The notes: generated by a model not told the origin, from the letters alone. Shown: positions 21,762-34,699, counted from the stretch's first letter. The stretch: DNA of 64,000 nucleotides from Monodelphis domestica (GCF_027887165.1 NC_077233.1:179885207-179949206), one strand, 5' to 3'. A program made the numbers and translations.

Positions 21762-21963
21762 CAACAGCTAGGTGGCTTGGTGGATAGAGAGCTAGCCCTG
21801 GAGACCAGAGGTCCTGGATTCAAATCTGCCTTCAGACACTTCCTAGCTGTGTGACCTTGGGTAAGTCACTTAACCTCCATTGTCTAGCCCTTACAGCTCT
21901 TCTGCCTTAGAACCAATGCATAGAATTGAGGCTAAGAGAGAAGGAAAGGGTTAAAAAAAAAAG
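21762..21963 (+). mobile_element. CORE-SINE
   Basis: Head AGCTAGGTGGCTTGGTGGAT, core GGGTAAGTCACTTAACCTCC, A-tail. Duplication AAGCAAATG at 21753-21761 and 21964-21972. Confidence 0.92.
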
Positions 21964-21972
21964 AAGCAAATG

Positions 21973-22684
21973 TGCCTTTCAAATTTTCTAATGTCATTTC
22001 ATTAGGTTTAAACATTTTGAGTTGTGGTTATTTTAAAATACTTGAAAGGAACATTGTTTCAGAGTTGAGTTTTCTCAAATGTTAGAGGGGTTGAGTGGTC
22101 TGGGCTAGAAGAACTGAGAAGGGTTCATAGACGAGATACAACTCAAGCACAGCCTTGAAGGATAGTGTGGAAGTATGCTGAAGCCCTGCTCCAATATAAT
22201 CCAATAGCACCTGAGTCTGAAATATTGGTCTAATATAAATGAGAAATCTTATCAAGCTTTCTTTAATAATCAATTCTAAAATAAAAGTCCTACACTAAAT
22301 TCTGGAAGTCTTTCCCAATTCCTACCAAATGCCAAACAGTTTTCCAAAGGGAAGCCTGAACAGAAAGGACTCCTTGAGGAGATCAGGGAAATGAATAGAT
22401 GACAAGAAAATATTTTTGATTAATCCAAATTAATGGAAGTATCTCGAGGTTGCTTTTGACAAGGATGAAAAAAGAGGATCCAGAAAGAGAATGGTTAAAG
22501 GGATTGGCTGGTTTAGGAAAATGATTCTTTTGAGTTAAATGACTGTTTTGCTTAGGGAATCAAAACTACTGTCTGGACTTTTTCTCCTTGTTTGATCTTA
22601 TTTATGGAATGTGTCTTTGTTCTTGAACTTTCTAAATTGGGCCCCCAAGATGGTAGGTGTAAATTAACTCAATTAATCAATTAG
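21973..22684. other. No recognised feature
   Basis: AT-rich intergenic DNA up to the L1-B target site. Confidence 0.5.
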
Positions 22685-23488
22685 GAATATTTTTCCGAAG
22701 ACTTCCAGTCAAGATTGCGGCTTAGAGAAAGCTGGAATTCGGATCTCCAGAAACCCTTCCTTACTGATCTCAAACCATATGCTCCTAGGGCACCGAAATT
22801 CAAAACGAACAACAGCATAGACCCCGGGAATCCTTCTCCTGGACCTGGATCAAAAGGTACGCCCCCTCCCCCAAAAGCCAGAACCCGAGATCACTCGGAT
22901 CTAAGGGATAGGCAGAGGGAAGATCCCAGGACCCATCCCCCCCCAACCCTCTCAGTCCGAGGCAGCACAGGGAACCTCAGAGCCTCAGGGCCGGCTATTC
23001 TGAAGGCTGCCTCCTGAAAACAACCTGACTCAGTCGAGGGGGCACCCAACACAGACAGCAGGAAAACAGAGAGAGACGGGGGGAGCCTGTAACCCCCTGG
23101 CTGGATCCTTCCATCCGAGTCTCACTGAGGGTCCCTGCCTCAGGGCATACTCAGTTCAACCCAGCGAAAGTTAATCCTATCAGAAGCCCTCTGAGCTCCG
23201 GGAAGCCATGGCCCCTCCCCCCTCAGAGTGCAGGCTCTTCTGGCCGGCTACGGCATTGAAACAAACACCTCGCAGAAAGAGCCAAGCCAGGCTCAGAGCG
23301 TGGAAGTGGGGCAGTGGAGAAGCATCGGGAGGGAACTGAGGAGGGCAGTAACATGGAAACACCAGCAATTCCTGGCTTTCCCAGGAAGACAGAACAACAA
23401 CTGCATAGAACGGACAATTTGCCTAGGGCTAAAGCCTCTGAACACCAGACAGAGATAAGAAAAGCTAGACCTCCCCACTCAGATAGAG

Positions 23489-24434
23489 ATGGCAAACTCC
23501 ACAGAAAACCCTCAAAACTCCAAGAAAAACAACAAGAAGGGGGCAACATTGGACATATTTTATGGAGCAAAAATACAAAATACAGAGGAAATAGAAGAGG
23601 AAACACAAGCAAATGCTCCAAAACCTTCCAAAGGAAATGGAAACTCTCCACAAACCCATGAAGAATTTGAATCAGAAAGGATCAAAAAGATGGAAGCCTT
23701 CTGGGAGGAAAAGTGGGAAATAATGCAAAAGAAATTCACACATCTACAAAACCAGTTTGACCAAAGTGAAAAGGAAAACCAGGCTTTAAAGGTCAGAATT
23801 AGGCAAATCGAAGACAATGAGCAAGAATTAATAAAGCAAAGCCAAAAGACCAAGAAATTAGAAGAGAACATAAAATATCTCACTGACAAGGTCATAGACT
23901 TGGAAAATAGAGGGAGAAGAGACAATTTAAGAATAACTGGACTACCAGAAAAGGCAGAAATAAACAGCAAACTCGACATCGTAATACAAGATATAATCAA
24001 AGAAAATTGCCCAGAGATCCTAGAACAAGAGGGCAATACAGACACTGAAAGAGTTCACAGAACACCCTCTACACTAAATCCCCAAAAGACAACTCCCAGG
24101 AATGTAATTGCCAAATTCCAAAGCTTTCAAGCAAAAAAAAATCTTACAAGAAGCCAGAAAAAGACAATTTATATATAAAGGAATGCCAATCAGGGTCACA
24201 CAAGACCTTGCAAGTTCCACTCTGAATGACCACAAGGCATGGAACATGATCTTCAGAAAGGCAAGAGAGCTGGGCCTTCAACCAAGAATCAGCTACCCAT
24301 CAAACCTGACTATATACTTCCAAGGGAAAGTATGGGCATTCAACAAAATAGAAGATTTCCAAGTATTTGCAAAGAAAAGACCAGAGCTCTGTGGAAAGTT
24401 CAATATCGAAAAACAAAGAGCATGGAATACCTGA
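23489..24434 (+). pseudogene. L1-B ORF1 relic, one frameshift
   Basis: Starts MANSTENPQNSKKNNKKGA and is open for 229 codons: coiled coil (about residues 60-135), then the RRM entry DLENRGRRDNLRITGLPEKA and PRNVIAKFQ. A run of nine A at 24133-24141 shifts the frame; the other frame continues with ILQEARKRQFIYKGMPIRVT, RISYPSNLTIYFQGKVWAF and FAKKRPELCGKFN to a stop at 24432. About 315 residues in all, usual for marsupial L1. One frameshift appears to be the only break. Confidence 0.9.
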
Positions 24435-24969
24435 AAAGGTAAATATGAAGGAAAGGGAAAAGGAGAAAAATGTTATCTTTTTCTTTTACTCAAACTCTCT
24501 TCTATAAGGACTACATTTATATTAATCTATGTATATTAACATGTGGGGAAAATGTAATGTGTAAATAGGGGGAAAAGAAAGACCAAATAGAATAATCTTT
24601 CTCACACAAAGATTCACACGGGAAGGGGAGGGGAAGAAAACTCCTATAAGAAGGAGAGGAAGAGAGTTTTCCTTAAACCTTACTCTCAGGGAAATCAACT
24701 CTGAGAGGGAAGAACATCCAGATCCATTTGGGATCTTGAATTCTATCTTACCCAACAAGGGAAGGGAGAAGGGAAAACCAAGGGGGGTAGGGGGAAGGGA
24801 ACACAAAAAATGGAGGGAAGAAGACGGGGGAAGGGGAGGGAACGAAAAAGGAGGGGTTAGAAAGGAAAACATATCAAGGGAGGGGACAAGGGGAACTGAT
24901 TTAAAGTAAATCACTGGACTAAAAGGTAGAGCTGAAGAAGAAAGGTTAGAATTAGGGAAGGATATCAAA

Positions 24970-27900
24970 ATGCCAGGGAGTCCACAAGTGACAGCCAAAA
25001 CTTTGAACATCAATGGGATGAACTCACCCATAAAACGTAGATGAATAGCAGAATGGATTAGAATCTAAAACCCTATCACATGTTGTCTTCAAGAAACACA
25101 CATGAGGTGGGTAGACACCCACAAGGTCAGAATTGAAGGATGGAGTAAGACCTTCTGTGCCTCAACTGACAGAAAGAAGGCAGGAGTGGCAATCATGATA
25201 TCTAATAAAGCCAAAGCAAAAACCGACCTGATCAAAAGAGATAGGGAAGGTAATTATATTTTATTAAAAGGGACTTTAGATAATGAGGAAATATCACTAA
25301 TCAACATGTATGCACCAAATAATATAGCACCCAAATTTCTAATGGAGAAACTAGGAGAATTGAAGGAAGAAATAGATAGTAAAACCATATTGGTGGGAGA
25401 CTTGAACCAACCATTATCAAATTTAGATAAATTGAGTCAAAAAATAAATAAGAAAGAGGTAAAAGAAGTGAATGAAATCTTAGAAAAATTAGAATTAATA
25501 GACATATGGAGAAAAATAAATAGGGATAAAAAGGAATACACCTTCTTCTCAGCACCACATGGCACATTCACAAAGATTGACCACACATTAGGTCACAGAA
25601 ACATGGCATACAAATGCAGAAAAGCAGAAATAATAAATGCAGCCTTTTCAGATCACAAGGCAATAAAAGTAATGATCAGTAATGGTACATGGAAAACCAA
25701 ATCAAAAACTAATTGGAAATTAAACATGATAGTCCAAAATAATTTAGTTAGAAAAGAAATCATAGAAACAATAATTTCATTAAGGAAAATGACAATGGTG
25801 AGACATCCTTTCAAACCTTTTGGGATGCAGCCAAAGCGGTAATCAGAGGTAAATTCATATCCCTGAGTGCATATATTAACAAATGAGGGAGAGCAGAGAT
25901 CAATCAATTGGAAATTCAAATAAAAAAACTTGAAAGCGATCAAATTAAAAATCCCCAGAAGAAAACCAAACTAGAAATCCTAAAAATTAAAGGAGAAATT
26001 AATAAAATTGAAAGTGATAGAACTATTGATTTAATAAATAAGACAAGAAGCTGGTACTTTGAAAAAACAAACAAAATAGATAAAGTACTGGTCAATCTAA
26101 TTAAAAAAAGGAAAGAAGAAAAGCAAATTAATAGCATCAAAGATGAAAAGGGGGACATCACCTCCAATGAAGAGGAAATTAAGGCAATCATTACAAATTA
26201 CTTTGCCCAATTATATGGTAATAAATACACCAATTTAGGTGATATGGATGAATATATACAAAAAATACAAACTGCCTAGACTAACAGAAGAAGAAATAGA
26301 ATTCTTAAATAATCCCATATCAGAAAATGAAATCCAACAGGCCATCAAAGAACTCCCTAAGAAAAAATCCCCAAGGCCCGAAGGATTCACAAGTGAATTC
26401 TATCAAACATTCAGAGAACAGTTAATCCCAATACTATACAAACTATTTGACATAATAAGCAAAGAGGGAGTTCTACCAAACTCCTTTTATGACACAAACA
26501 TGGTACTGATTCCAAAACCAGGCAGGTCAAAAACAGAGAAAGAAAACTATAGACCAATCTCCCTAATGAATATAGATGCCAAAATCTTAAATAGGACACT
26601 AGCAAAAAGACTCCAGCAAGTGATCAGAAGGGTCATCCACCATGATCAAGTAGGATTTATACCAGGGATGCAGGGCTGGTTCAATATTAGGAAAACCATC
26701 CACATAATTGACCATATAAACAAGCAAACCAACAAGAACCACATGATTATCTCAATAGACGCAGAAAAAGCCTTTGATAAAATACAACACCCATTCCTAT
26801 TAAAAACACTAGAAAGCATAGGAATAGAAGGGTCGTTCCTAAAAATAATAAACAGTATATACCTAAAGCCATCAGCTAATATCATCTGCAATGGGAATAA
26901 ACTAGATGCATTCCCAATAAGATCAGGAGTGAAACAAGGATGTCCATTATCACCTCTACTATTTGACATTGTACTAGAAACACTAGCAATAGCAATTAGA
27001 AAAGAAAAAGAAATTGAAGGCATCAAAATAGGCAAGAAGGAGACCAAGTTATCACTCTTTGCAGATGACATGATGGTCTATGTAAAGAATCCTAGAGATT
27101 CAACCAAAAAGCTAATTGAAATAATCAACAACGTTAGCAAAGTTGCAGGATACAAAATAAACCCACATAAGTCATCAGCTTTTCTATATATCTCCAACAC
27201 AGCTCAGCAGCAAAAACTAGAAAGAGAAATCCCATTCAAAATCACCTTAGACAAAATAAAATACCTAGGAATCTATCTCCTGAGACAAACACAGGAACTA
27301 TATGAACATAACTACAAAACACTCTCCACACAACTAAAACTAGACTTGAGCAATCAGAAAAAAATTAACTTCTCATGGATAGGACAAGCCAATATAATAA
27401 AAATGACCATCCTACCCAAACTTATTTATCTATTTAGTGCCATACCCATTGAACTCCCCAAAAATTTCTTTACTGATTTAGAAAAAAACCATAACATAGT
27501 TCATTTGGAATAACAAAAGATCAAGGATATCCAGGGAAATAATGAAAAAAAAAAACACAAATGATGGGGGCCTTGCAGTCCCAGACCTCAAACTATATTA
27601 CAAAGCAGCAGTCATCAAAACAATTTGGTACTGGCTAAGAGACAGAAAGGAGGATCAGTGGAACAGACTGGGGGCAAGCAACCTCAGAAAGACAGTATAT
27701 GACAAACCCAAAGATCCCAGCTTTTGGGACAAAAATCCACTATTTGATAAAAACTGCTGGGAAAATTGGAAGACAGTGTGGGAGAGATTAGGAATTGATC
27801 AACACCTCACACCCTAAGCCAAGATAAATTCAAATTGGGTGAATGACTTAAACATAAAGAAGGAAACCATAAGTAAATTGGGTAAACACAGAATAGTATA

Positions 27901-28768
27901 CATGTCAGACATTTGGGAGGGGAAAGACTTTAAAACCAAGCAAGACATAGAAAGAGTCACAAAATGTAAAATAAATAATTTTGACTACATCAAATTAAAA
28001 AGTTTTTGCACAAACAAAACCAATGTAACTAAAACCAGAACAACAAATTGGGGAAAAATCTTCATAGAAACCTCTGACAAAGGTTTAATTACTCAAATTT
28101 ATAAAGAGCTAAATCAACTGTACAAAAAATCAAGCCATTCTCCAATTGATAAATGGGCAAGGGACATGGATAGGCAGTTCTCAGATAAAGAAATCAAAAC
28201 TATTAATAAGCACATGAAGAAGTGTTCTAAATCTCTTATAATCAGAGAGATGCAAATCAAAACAACTCTGAGGTATCACCTCACACCTAGCAGATTGGCT
28301 AATATAACAGCAAAGGAAAGTAATGAATGCTGGAGGGGATGTGGCAAAGTAGGGACATTAATTCATTGCTGGTGGAGTTGTGAACTGATCCAACCATTCT
28401 GGAGGGCAATTTGGAACTATGCCCAAAGGGTGCTAAAAGACTGTCTGCCCTTTGATCCAGCCATAGCACTGCTGGGTTTGTACCCCAAAGAGATAATGGG
28501 GAAAAAGACTTGTACAAGAATATTCATAGCTGCGCTCTTTGTGGTGGCCAAAAATCAGAAAACGAGGGGATGCCCTTCCATTGGGGAATGGCTGAACAAA
28601 TTGTGGTATATGTTGGTGATGGAATACTATTGTGCAAAAAGTAATAATAAAGTAGAGGAATTCCATGGAGACTGGAACAACCTCCAGGAAGTGATGCAGA
28701 GCGAGAGGAGCAGAACCAGGAGAACATTGTACACAGAGACTAATACACTGTGGTATAATCGAATGTAA
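24970..28768 (+). pseudogene. L1-B ORF2 relic
   Basis: Endonuclease part (24970 to about 25775) with two early stops near 25042 and 25074, both explained by C-to-T changes at CAA codons. Then a frameshift near 25775, a stop near 25885, and a frameshift near 26270. The reverse transcriptase (26239-27513) is a single open run with [31 protein letters not shown] and catalytic LFADDMMVY. After a frameshift near 27490 and a stop at 27815, the C-terminal part is open from 27839 to 28768 with CWRGCGKVGTLIHCWWSC. Confidence 0.92.
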
Positions 28769-29110
28769 TGGACTTCTCCATTAGTGGCGGTGTAATGTCC
28801 CTGAACAATCTGCAGGGATCTAGGAGAAAAAACACTATCCATAAGCAGAGGACAAATGTGGGAGTAGAAACACTGAGGAAAAGCAACTGCCTGAATACAG
28901 CGGTTGAGGGGATATGACAGAGGAGAGACTTTAAATGAACACTCTAATGCAAATACTAACAACATGGCAATGGGTTTGAATCAAGAACACATGTGATACC
29001 CAGTGGAATCACGAGTCAGCTATGGGAGTTGGGGGGGAGGAAAAGAAAATGATCTTTGTCTTTAATGAATAATGCTTGGAAATGATCAAATAAAATATCA
29101 TAAAATTAAA

Positions 29111-30078
29111 ATAATATATAGATGTACAAATTAGATAAATACAAGCTAAATTGTAATATGGGCTTATTCTTCCTTACTTATAATTTTTACACATGAGACT
29201 TTGAAATTTTATGTTTCATCCAGATGTGATTTTTTTCTTTTTTCTTTGGGTTTTTATGTTTTTAATTTTCTCAGCCATGTATCCCGGGGTGACCCATGTG
29301 TTGGTCAACATCCTCCTCGGGGGGGATTGTATTATTATCCCATAATGCAAAGTTTAAATTCTTTTGAGGGTAATTTTAGGATAAGAAACTTGCTATCTCC
29401 CCAAATTAAGAAAGTGAACTGTTTGGAGAAGGCGCCATAAAGAAGCTTGTAGAAACCATATACTGCACCAACAGATCCTGAATAAACTTTGGGATGTAGT
29501 GAATTGAACTGTGGGGGATTGAATGCATTTATTTTGAATGTAAACTCCTATGCCAAAGGGGACTGCCTCCTAATTAGCTTTTTTGTCAATGTACCTAGCA
29601 ATCATTGGTTTTGTTCTTTTTCTCTTTTATTACCCTCTTATCCCCAAATTATTGTAATTTCCCCTTAGAAACTGCAATATTGTATGTACCTCTAGCTAAT
29701 AGAGATATACATTAGTTATGTACTACTTCATTGGGGAAACTAGGCATGTAAATCTGGGAGATTTCTACATGCTCATTTCTCAATGGAACCACAGGGGAAT
29801 TGTGTAATAAGAATTTTGCTTCCCAGGACTCACTCTCCCAGCATCCCCAGTTATATATCTATGTAAGATCTATGTAAGGTAGTAACATGGGGAAAATACA
29901 AGTTTTGTATCGCTCCGCCCTCTCACACTCTTTCTCTGGGAACAAAGCTGGTGGAGGTTGGCTGAGTGCCAGGCAGGAGAATTTTACTCACGTATTGTTT
30001 ACTTAGACTTTTTCTTTTGTTCTTTTATTTCTTCTACTTCAAGTGATCATTAATAAATCTTATCAAATATAAAAAAAA
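29111..30078 (+). other. DNA carried along by L1-B (3' transduction)
   Basis: Non-L1 sequence inside the L1-B target duplication. From about 29510 it looks like the LTR of an endogenous retrovirus (starts TGTGGGGGATTGAATG, ends with AATAAA at 30052-30057). The A-tail starts about 14 bases after that signal. No coding content seen in 29111-29500. Confidence 0.75.
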
Positions 30079-30090
30079 GAATATTTTTCC

Positions 30091-30260
30091 ATGACTCCAT
30101 GATTCATTATTTCTCCCCCTCCTCTTCCCTCCCAGAGCTGACAGTTTCCTCTGGGTTTTACATGTTCAAAACCTATTTCCATGTTATTCATATTTGCAGC
30201 AGAGCGATCTTTTAACACCAAAACCCCAATCATATCCCTATTGAACTACATGATCAATGG
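30091..30260 (-). repeat. Old L1 3' end relic next to L1-B
   Basis: Antisense L1 3' UTR: GGGTTTTACATGTTCAAAACCTATTTCC followed by CCAATCATATCCCTATTGAAC. L1-B landed at its T-rich edge. Confidence 0.7.
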
Positions 30261-30821
30261 CAGGAGATTTGTAAAGGGCAGATGGACTTCTGGGTCTTTG
30301 GATATTCTCTTTCACTCTCTTTGTCTCTAGTTTTGAAATGAAAAATGCAAAGTAAAGAATTTTTTCTTAGGCAATGGGTAGAATTTACATAATGGGATTA
30401 GGAAGAAGAGGCATAGGAAGAAAATGGAGTGAGAGAATGGAGATAATGTAAAGTGTAGGGGCCAGTGAGGACAATAATTTGTTTGGAAGACAAACGTACT
30501 TGGGAGAAAGGAAAGAGAATATTGAAAATGATACAGGTGGAACTAGTTTGTAGAAGGCCTTTAATGTAAAGATTTTGGTCTCGATTCAGGTAATCCCCTT
30601 TCTTCCTCTCCATTTTTAATGGGAGAAGGGGTGTAGCAAGGCAAAAAAGTTACTAATAATAATATGATGCAAAAAAGCCACTGCAATATTTTTTTAAATG
30701 CTCAGAAGAGAAGAGAAGGATGCTTGGGAGGAACAGAAAAGGAGTTTTAAAAAAACTCAGAAAATTTGTTGTATACTTTTTAAAAAGCAAGAAGTATGAA
30801 ATGAAGATTCAAGATTTCATA
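30261..30821. repeat. Probable L2 LINE relic
   Basis: Purine-rich sequence (GGCATAGGAAG, GTTTGTAGAAGGCCTTTAATG) like the antisense L2 3' half. Weak match. Confidence 0.4.
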
Positions 30822-30833
30822 TAGAATCTTTTT

Positions 30834-31032
30834 TTTTTAAGCCCTCACCTTCCTCCTTAGAATCAATACTGTGTATTGGTTTCAAGGCAGAAAAGTAGTA
30901 AGAGCTAGGCAATGGGGGTCAAGTGACTTGCCCAGGGTCACCCAGCTGGGAAGTATCTGAGGTCCTATTTGAACTGAGGACCTCCCATCTCTAGGCCTGG
31001 CTCTCAATCCACTGAGCTACTCAGCTGACCCC
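30834..31032 (-). mobile_element. CORE-SINE
   Basis: Antisense, with 12-base duplication TAGAATCTTTTT at 30822-30833 and 31033-31044. Confidence 0.93.
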
Positions 31033-31044
31033 TAGAATCTTTTT

Positions 31045-32349
31045 GTCTTTTATGTTCTGTTTATAGAAATGCAATTTTTGTTTGTATTCAGAATAAGAAA
31101 TTATTTTAAGACAATGGGAAAGCAGAAAGATCAACTTAGACATAAGGAAGGATCTTTCCCCAAAGGACTTTGCTAGGCAGAACAAAGGCTACCTTGATCA
31201 CAGAGGTTGAGTAATAGAAGCATGAGGGAGGGAATGGGAAGATCAAATAGAATATGAATGCCTTTTAAATTTATAAACAGGGCTAGCCTGGGAGTTTTAG
31301 CTTTTTGCCAGTAATTTACTAAGTTTCTGACCCCTTTTATTCTGATTCCTAGTTGGAGGTATAGATTGGTGTGTAGGTTGGAGGCAAGGAAGTCACATGC
31401 TGTTATTTTCGGGTACTGATCCTTGTTAATTATTTCTATTGGTGTTACTCACTGATATGGACAAGCTCTGGAGTTTGACTGTTGAGAAAAAATGGCTGCT
31501 TAAGCAGTAGGAGAAAAACTCTTGCTCAGGCCAGTTATATAAAATCCTATTTAGCATGACTATGAAAATTGGTATAAAAGAGGAAGTAAAAGGAAGGATA
31601 GCTATTGATAAGAAAATATTCCCGATACTAATAAATTCTAAATAAATCCCGAGCCCAAACTTTGCCATGGGGAATGCTTTGTGATCACCAAGGGTGATCC
31701 CATCTTAATCTACTCTCTCTAACTAAATTCCCCAAATAACTATCTTTCTATCCTAAATCTAAAACCATAAACTCATAGAGAGGAATGTCAGATTTTCTTT
31801 CCTGCTGCTCAGATGAAAAAGCAACTTGTTAGAATTCTCAGACTTCACTCAAATAGCTCACTCTTTTCTGCCACCTACTGGGCCAAACACTCGTACTGCA
31901 CCCAATACTCTCCTCTGGTTGACTAGGATGGTTTCAAGAGAGAAATTCACCAGAAATTTTCCCAACTCACAGAGCAGGCTCTTTGGACAACCTTCCTTGA
32001 ATCAGGACAGCCCACAGTGAGTTGTTGGTTCAATTGTCTTTCCCAAAGCTCCTTGAGAAAATTCTTCCCATCAATCCTCTTTGAGATTCAATTCTGACTT
32101 GAAGAAATCCAATGCACTCAATTCTCAGCCATCTATCAATAAATTTTGTTAATTAACCCTATTTCCTACTTAACTTTTAATTAACAAATATTCTACTACA
32201 ATGCCAATGACTATACTTCTCAGCCGCTCAGAATAGGGAGAACTGACAGTTCCAAAAAGAGCCATAAATCATAGACCACAGCCCACAATATAGAGGGGAC
32301 ATCCAAAAATGCATTTCCAATTTTCTTTCTCCATAATGAAGGGAATTGG
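31045..32349. other. No recognised gene
   Basis: AT-rich intergenic DNA. The 31660-32230 part has a composition like other LTR relics here but no end could be fixed. Confidence 0.4.
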
Positions 32350-32540
32350 AATGAGCATTGATTCTGTAATCATAAGAGGTGTTTAAAATTCCACTTTTGA
32401 CATCACTTGAATGACTTTTGGCAAGTTATTTGACCCTTCTTGGACTTCAATTTCTCAAATTTGTACAATGAAAGGGATTGGGCTAAATGATTCTTGAGGG
32501 TTCTTTTAATTCTAAATCCATAATTGTATGGTCTTGGGAA
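32350..32540 (+). mobile_element. MIR-like SINE
   Basis: TTTTGGCAAGTTATTTGACC core followed by GGGCTAAATGATTCTTGAGG, the MIR layout. Confidence 0.65.
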
Positions 32541-32664
32541 GTCCACAGAGGGTGACTTCCCTACAGTCATACAGTATTTTTTTTGTCATGGGTCCATTTG
32601 GAGGTCCCTTCTACCTCTAGATCTATGATAAATGAAAGAAAATACCCTCTTCTAAAACAGATAT

Positions 32665-32845
32665 AGATACTAGCTAGGTGGTTCAGTGGATAGTGCCAAG
32701 CTTGGGGTCAGAAGAACCTGGTATCAAATCTGACCTGACATTTCTTAGTTGTGTGTAACCCTGGGAAGTCACCTACCCCCAATTACCTAGCCCTAGAATT
32801 TCTTACAGTTGTTACTAGGACAGAAAGTAGGGGGTTTAAAAAAAC
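32665..32845 (+). mobile_element. CORE-SINE, diverged
   Basis: Head CTAGCTAGGTGGTTCAGTGG, core GGGAAGTCACCTACCCCC, A-tail; internal small gaps. Confidence 0.85.
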
Positions 32846-33184
32846 CAAATAGCCAACCACCACCAAAATACCCCTTTAATGAACCTGGCGTATGGGTTGT
32901 TCAAAATAGTGTAAATTAGTTGTCAATGTTTTTCTTCTTACTATGTTTTGTGGGACTCTGGAGCCACTTTCAAGCATAGAACTCTAGGATTGTTTTACTC
33001 AGAGTTGCAATGAAAGCAATGTGGGTCAAAAAAAGGGTGAGGCAAGGTCTTTGGCTAGACTTTACCTTCCCAACCTTTCAGAGTGAATCAGATCAACCTA
33101 GTTCTCTTAGTACATCTTCCTGTCTAATTTCAGTCCCATCCTAGCAGGCAGCTTGGTGGACTTGGATTTGGACTAAATCAACAG

Positions 33185-33280
33185 GCATTTACTAAGCACA
33201 CACTATGTGCAAGATGCTGCTGCACGTTGGGGATACAAAGAAAAGGCAAAAGATAGTTTATGCTCTCAAGGAGGTCAGTT
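33185..33280 (+). repeat. L2-like fragment
   Basis: CTAAGCACACACTATGTGCA and TTGGGGATACAAAGAAAAGG are typical of L2/MIR-type fragments. Confidence 0.45.
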
Positions 33281-33281
33281 G

Positions 33282-33453
33282 GTTTTTTTTAAACCTGTAT
33301 ATTGGCTCCAAGAGTGGTAAGGACTAGGCAATGGGGGTTAAGTGACTTGCCCAGGGTCACACAGCTAGGAAAGTGTCTCGGGACAGATTTGAACCTTAGA
33401 CTTCCCATCTTTAGGCCAGGCTCTCAATCCACTGAGCTACCCAGCTGCCCCCA
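33282..33453 (-). mobile_element. CORE-SINE
   Basis: Antisense; GACTTGCCCAGGGTCACACA core, head end CTGAGCTACCCAGCTGCCCC. Confidence 0.92.
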
Positions 33454-33499
33454 GGTCAGTCTTAATGGAAGAAGAAAACCTGCAAATAGCTATGTACAA

Positions 33500-33850
33500 G
33501 ACTTATGATAAATTGAAAATAATCATAAGGGGGAAGGCATTAGTGTTGAGGGGCCTCAGGAAAGGCTTTTCATGAAGGTGAGATTTTATCGGAGACTTGA
33601 AGGAAGCCAGGGTGTGGAGAGGAATAGGGTGAGAATTACAGCCACTGGGGACAGTGAGTGAAAATGTCAGAAAATGGAGTATTTTGTTCAAGGAACAGAA
33701 AGGCTAGTCACAGGTTGAAGAATAAGGCATAAGACAGGAAAGGTGGGAGGGGGACAGGGCTTTAAAAGCCAAACATGACAACATATTCTATCTTGAAGGC
33801 AACAGGGAACCACGAGAATTAAGGAGCAGGGGATTGATGTGTTCAACCAT
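33500..33850 (-). repeat. L2 LINE relic
   Basis: Antisense L2: TTCAAGGAACAGAAAGGC, GGGCTTTAAAAGCC and AGGAGCAGGGGATTGATGTG. Confidence 0.65.
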
Positions 33851-33949
33851 GCAACTCATTCATCACTGTGTGACTAAGGACAAATTGCTTTATCTCTCTG
33901 GACCTGTTCATCTATAGTAGCATGTTACTTTTCAGTTCTCTGAAATATT

Positions 33950-34190
33950 CCTATAAGTTCTGCTCCAGTCACTGTACTCTACCTTTTATCCAGACAGTAA
34001 CTGTTCCCATTCTAGTATTTCCTAAGCCTTTTCCAACCCCTCTAAATTTGAGTGCCTTCCCTCTATCTCATATTCTCCTTCCTATTAGATTGTGAGCTTG
34101 AGGACCAGGACTGTCTTGCATCCCTAGCTTGTATCTAGCACACAGTGGGCACTTAAATGTCTGATGGAGTGATCCTTCCCATTCCTTTAT
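33950..34190 (+). repeat. L2 LINE 3' tail
   Basis: TTAGATTGTGAGCTTGAGGA, then a tail phrase AGCACACAGTGGGCACTTAA. Confidence 0.7.
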
Positions 34191-34521
34191 CAAAATCGCC
34201 TTTTGCATAATAAACCAAGTTTAGAATCTTATCTTTTAAAATTCAAACCTGATTGGTAGGACTACTTGTAAGGCTGTATTGCAAGAACCAGATCATACTA
34301 CTTGCCTCCTCAGACATTTTATGCTGGCATTAGGTGAAAATGGGCACCAAATCAAGTTTTAATGGACAAAGCCATCACAAAAAGAGACCTTGAGGAGGGG
34401 GAGAAAGAGAAAGGCCAAAGTCCAATAACCTTATCTGGGTATGTTCATTTAACCATTGTCAAAAACTCCATTCCTATATAAAGGCATAACCACATTTCGG
34501 GAAATTTTCCCCTTTTAATTC

Positions 34522-34698
34522 TTTTTATAAGCCCTTACCTTTTGCCTTAGAGCCAATAATACTGTATTAATTCTAAGGCAGAAGAGTGATAAAGGCTGGG
34601 CAATGGGGGTAAAGTGACTTGCCCAGAGCCAGACAACTGGGAAGTATCTGAGGCCAAATTTGAACCCAGGACCTCTACTGAGCCACCCAGCTGCCCAC
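34522..34698 (-). mobile_element. CORE-SINE, diverged
   Basis: Antisense; GACTTGCCCAGAGCCAGACA core, with an internal gap before the head. Confidence 0.88.
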
Positions 34699-34699
34699 T

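Larger units (their letters stand above)
22697..30078 (+). mobile_element. L1-B: 5'-complete L1 with a 3' transduction
   Basis: Flanked by a perfect 12-base duplication GAATATTTTTCC at 22685-22696 and 30079-30090. The L1 body runs 22697 to about 29110 (5' UTR, ORF1 23489-24434, ORF2 24970-28768, 3' UTR with AATAAA at 29089-29094). A further 960 bases of non-L1 DNA follow before a short A-tail and the right duplication. No matching duplication is seen next to the normal L1 end. Both ORFs are broken. Confidence 0.88.

Noticed and set aside
22900-23230. GC-richer block as a CpG-island promoter
   Set aside because: It is the L1-B 5' UTR; any promoter activity would be that of the L1.
23223-24045. 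Long open frames antisense to L1-B ORF1
   Set aside because: They mirror the sense ORF1 codons and have no homology of their own; ordinary shadows of A-rich coding DNA.
24522-25031. 169-codon antisense frame in the L1-B spacer
   Set aside because: Lies opposite the purine-rich L1 spacer; Pro/Ser/Leu-rich from low complexity, no protein-like motif.
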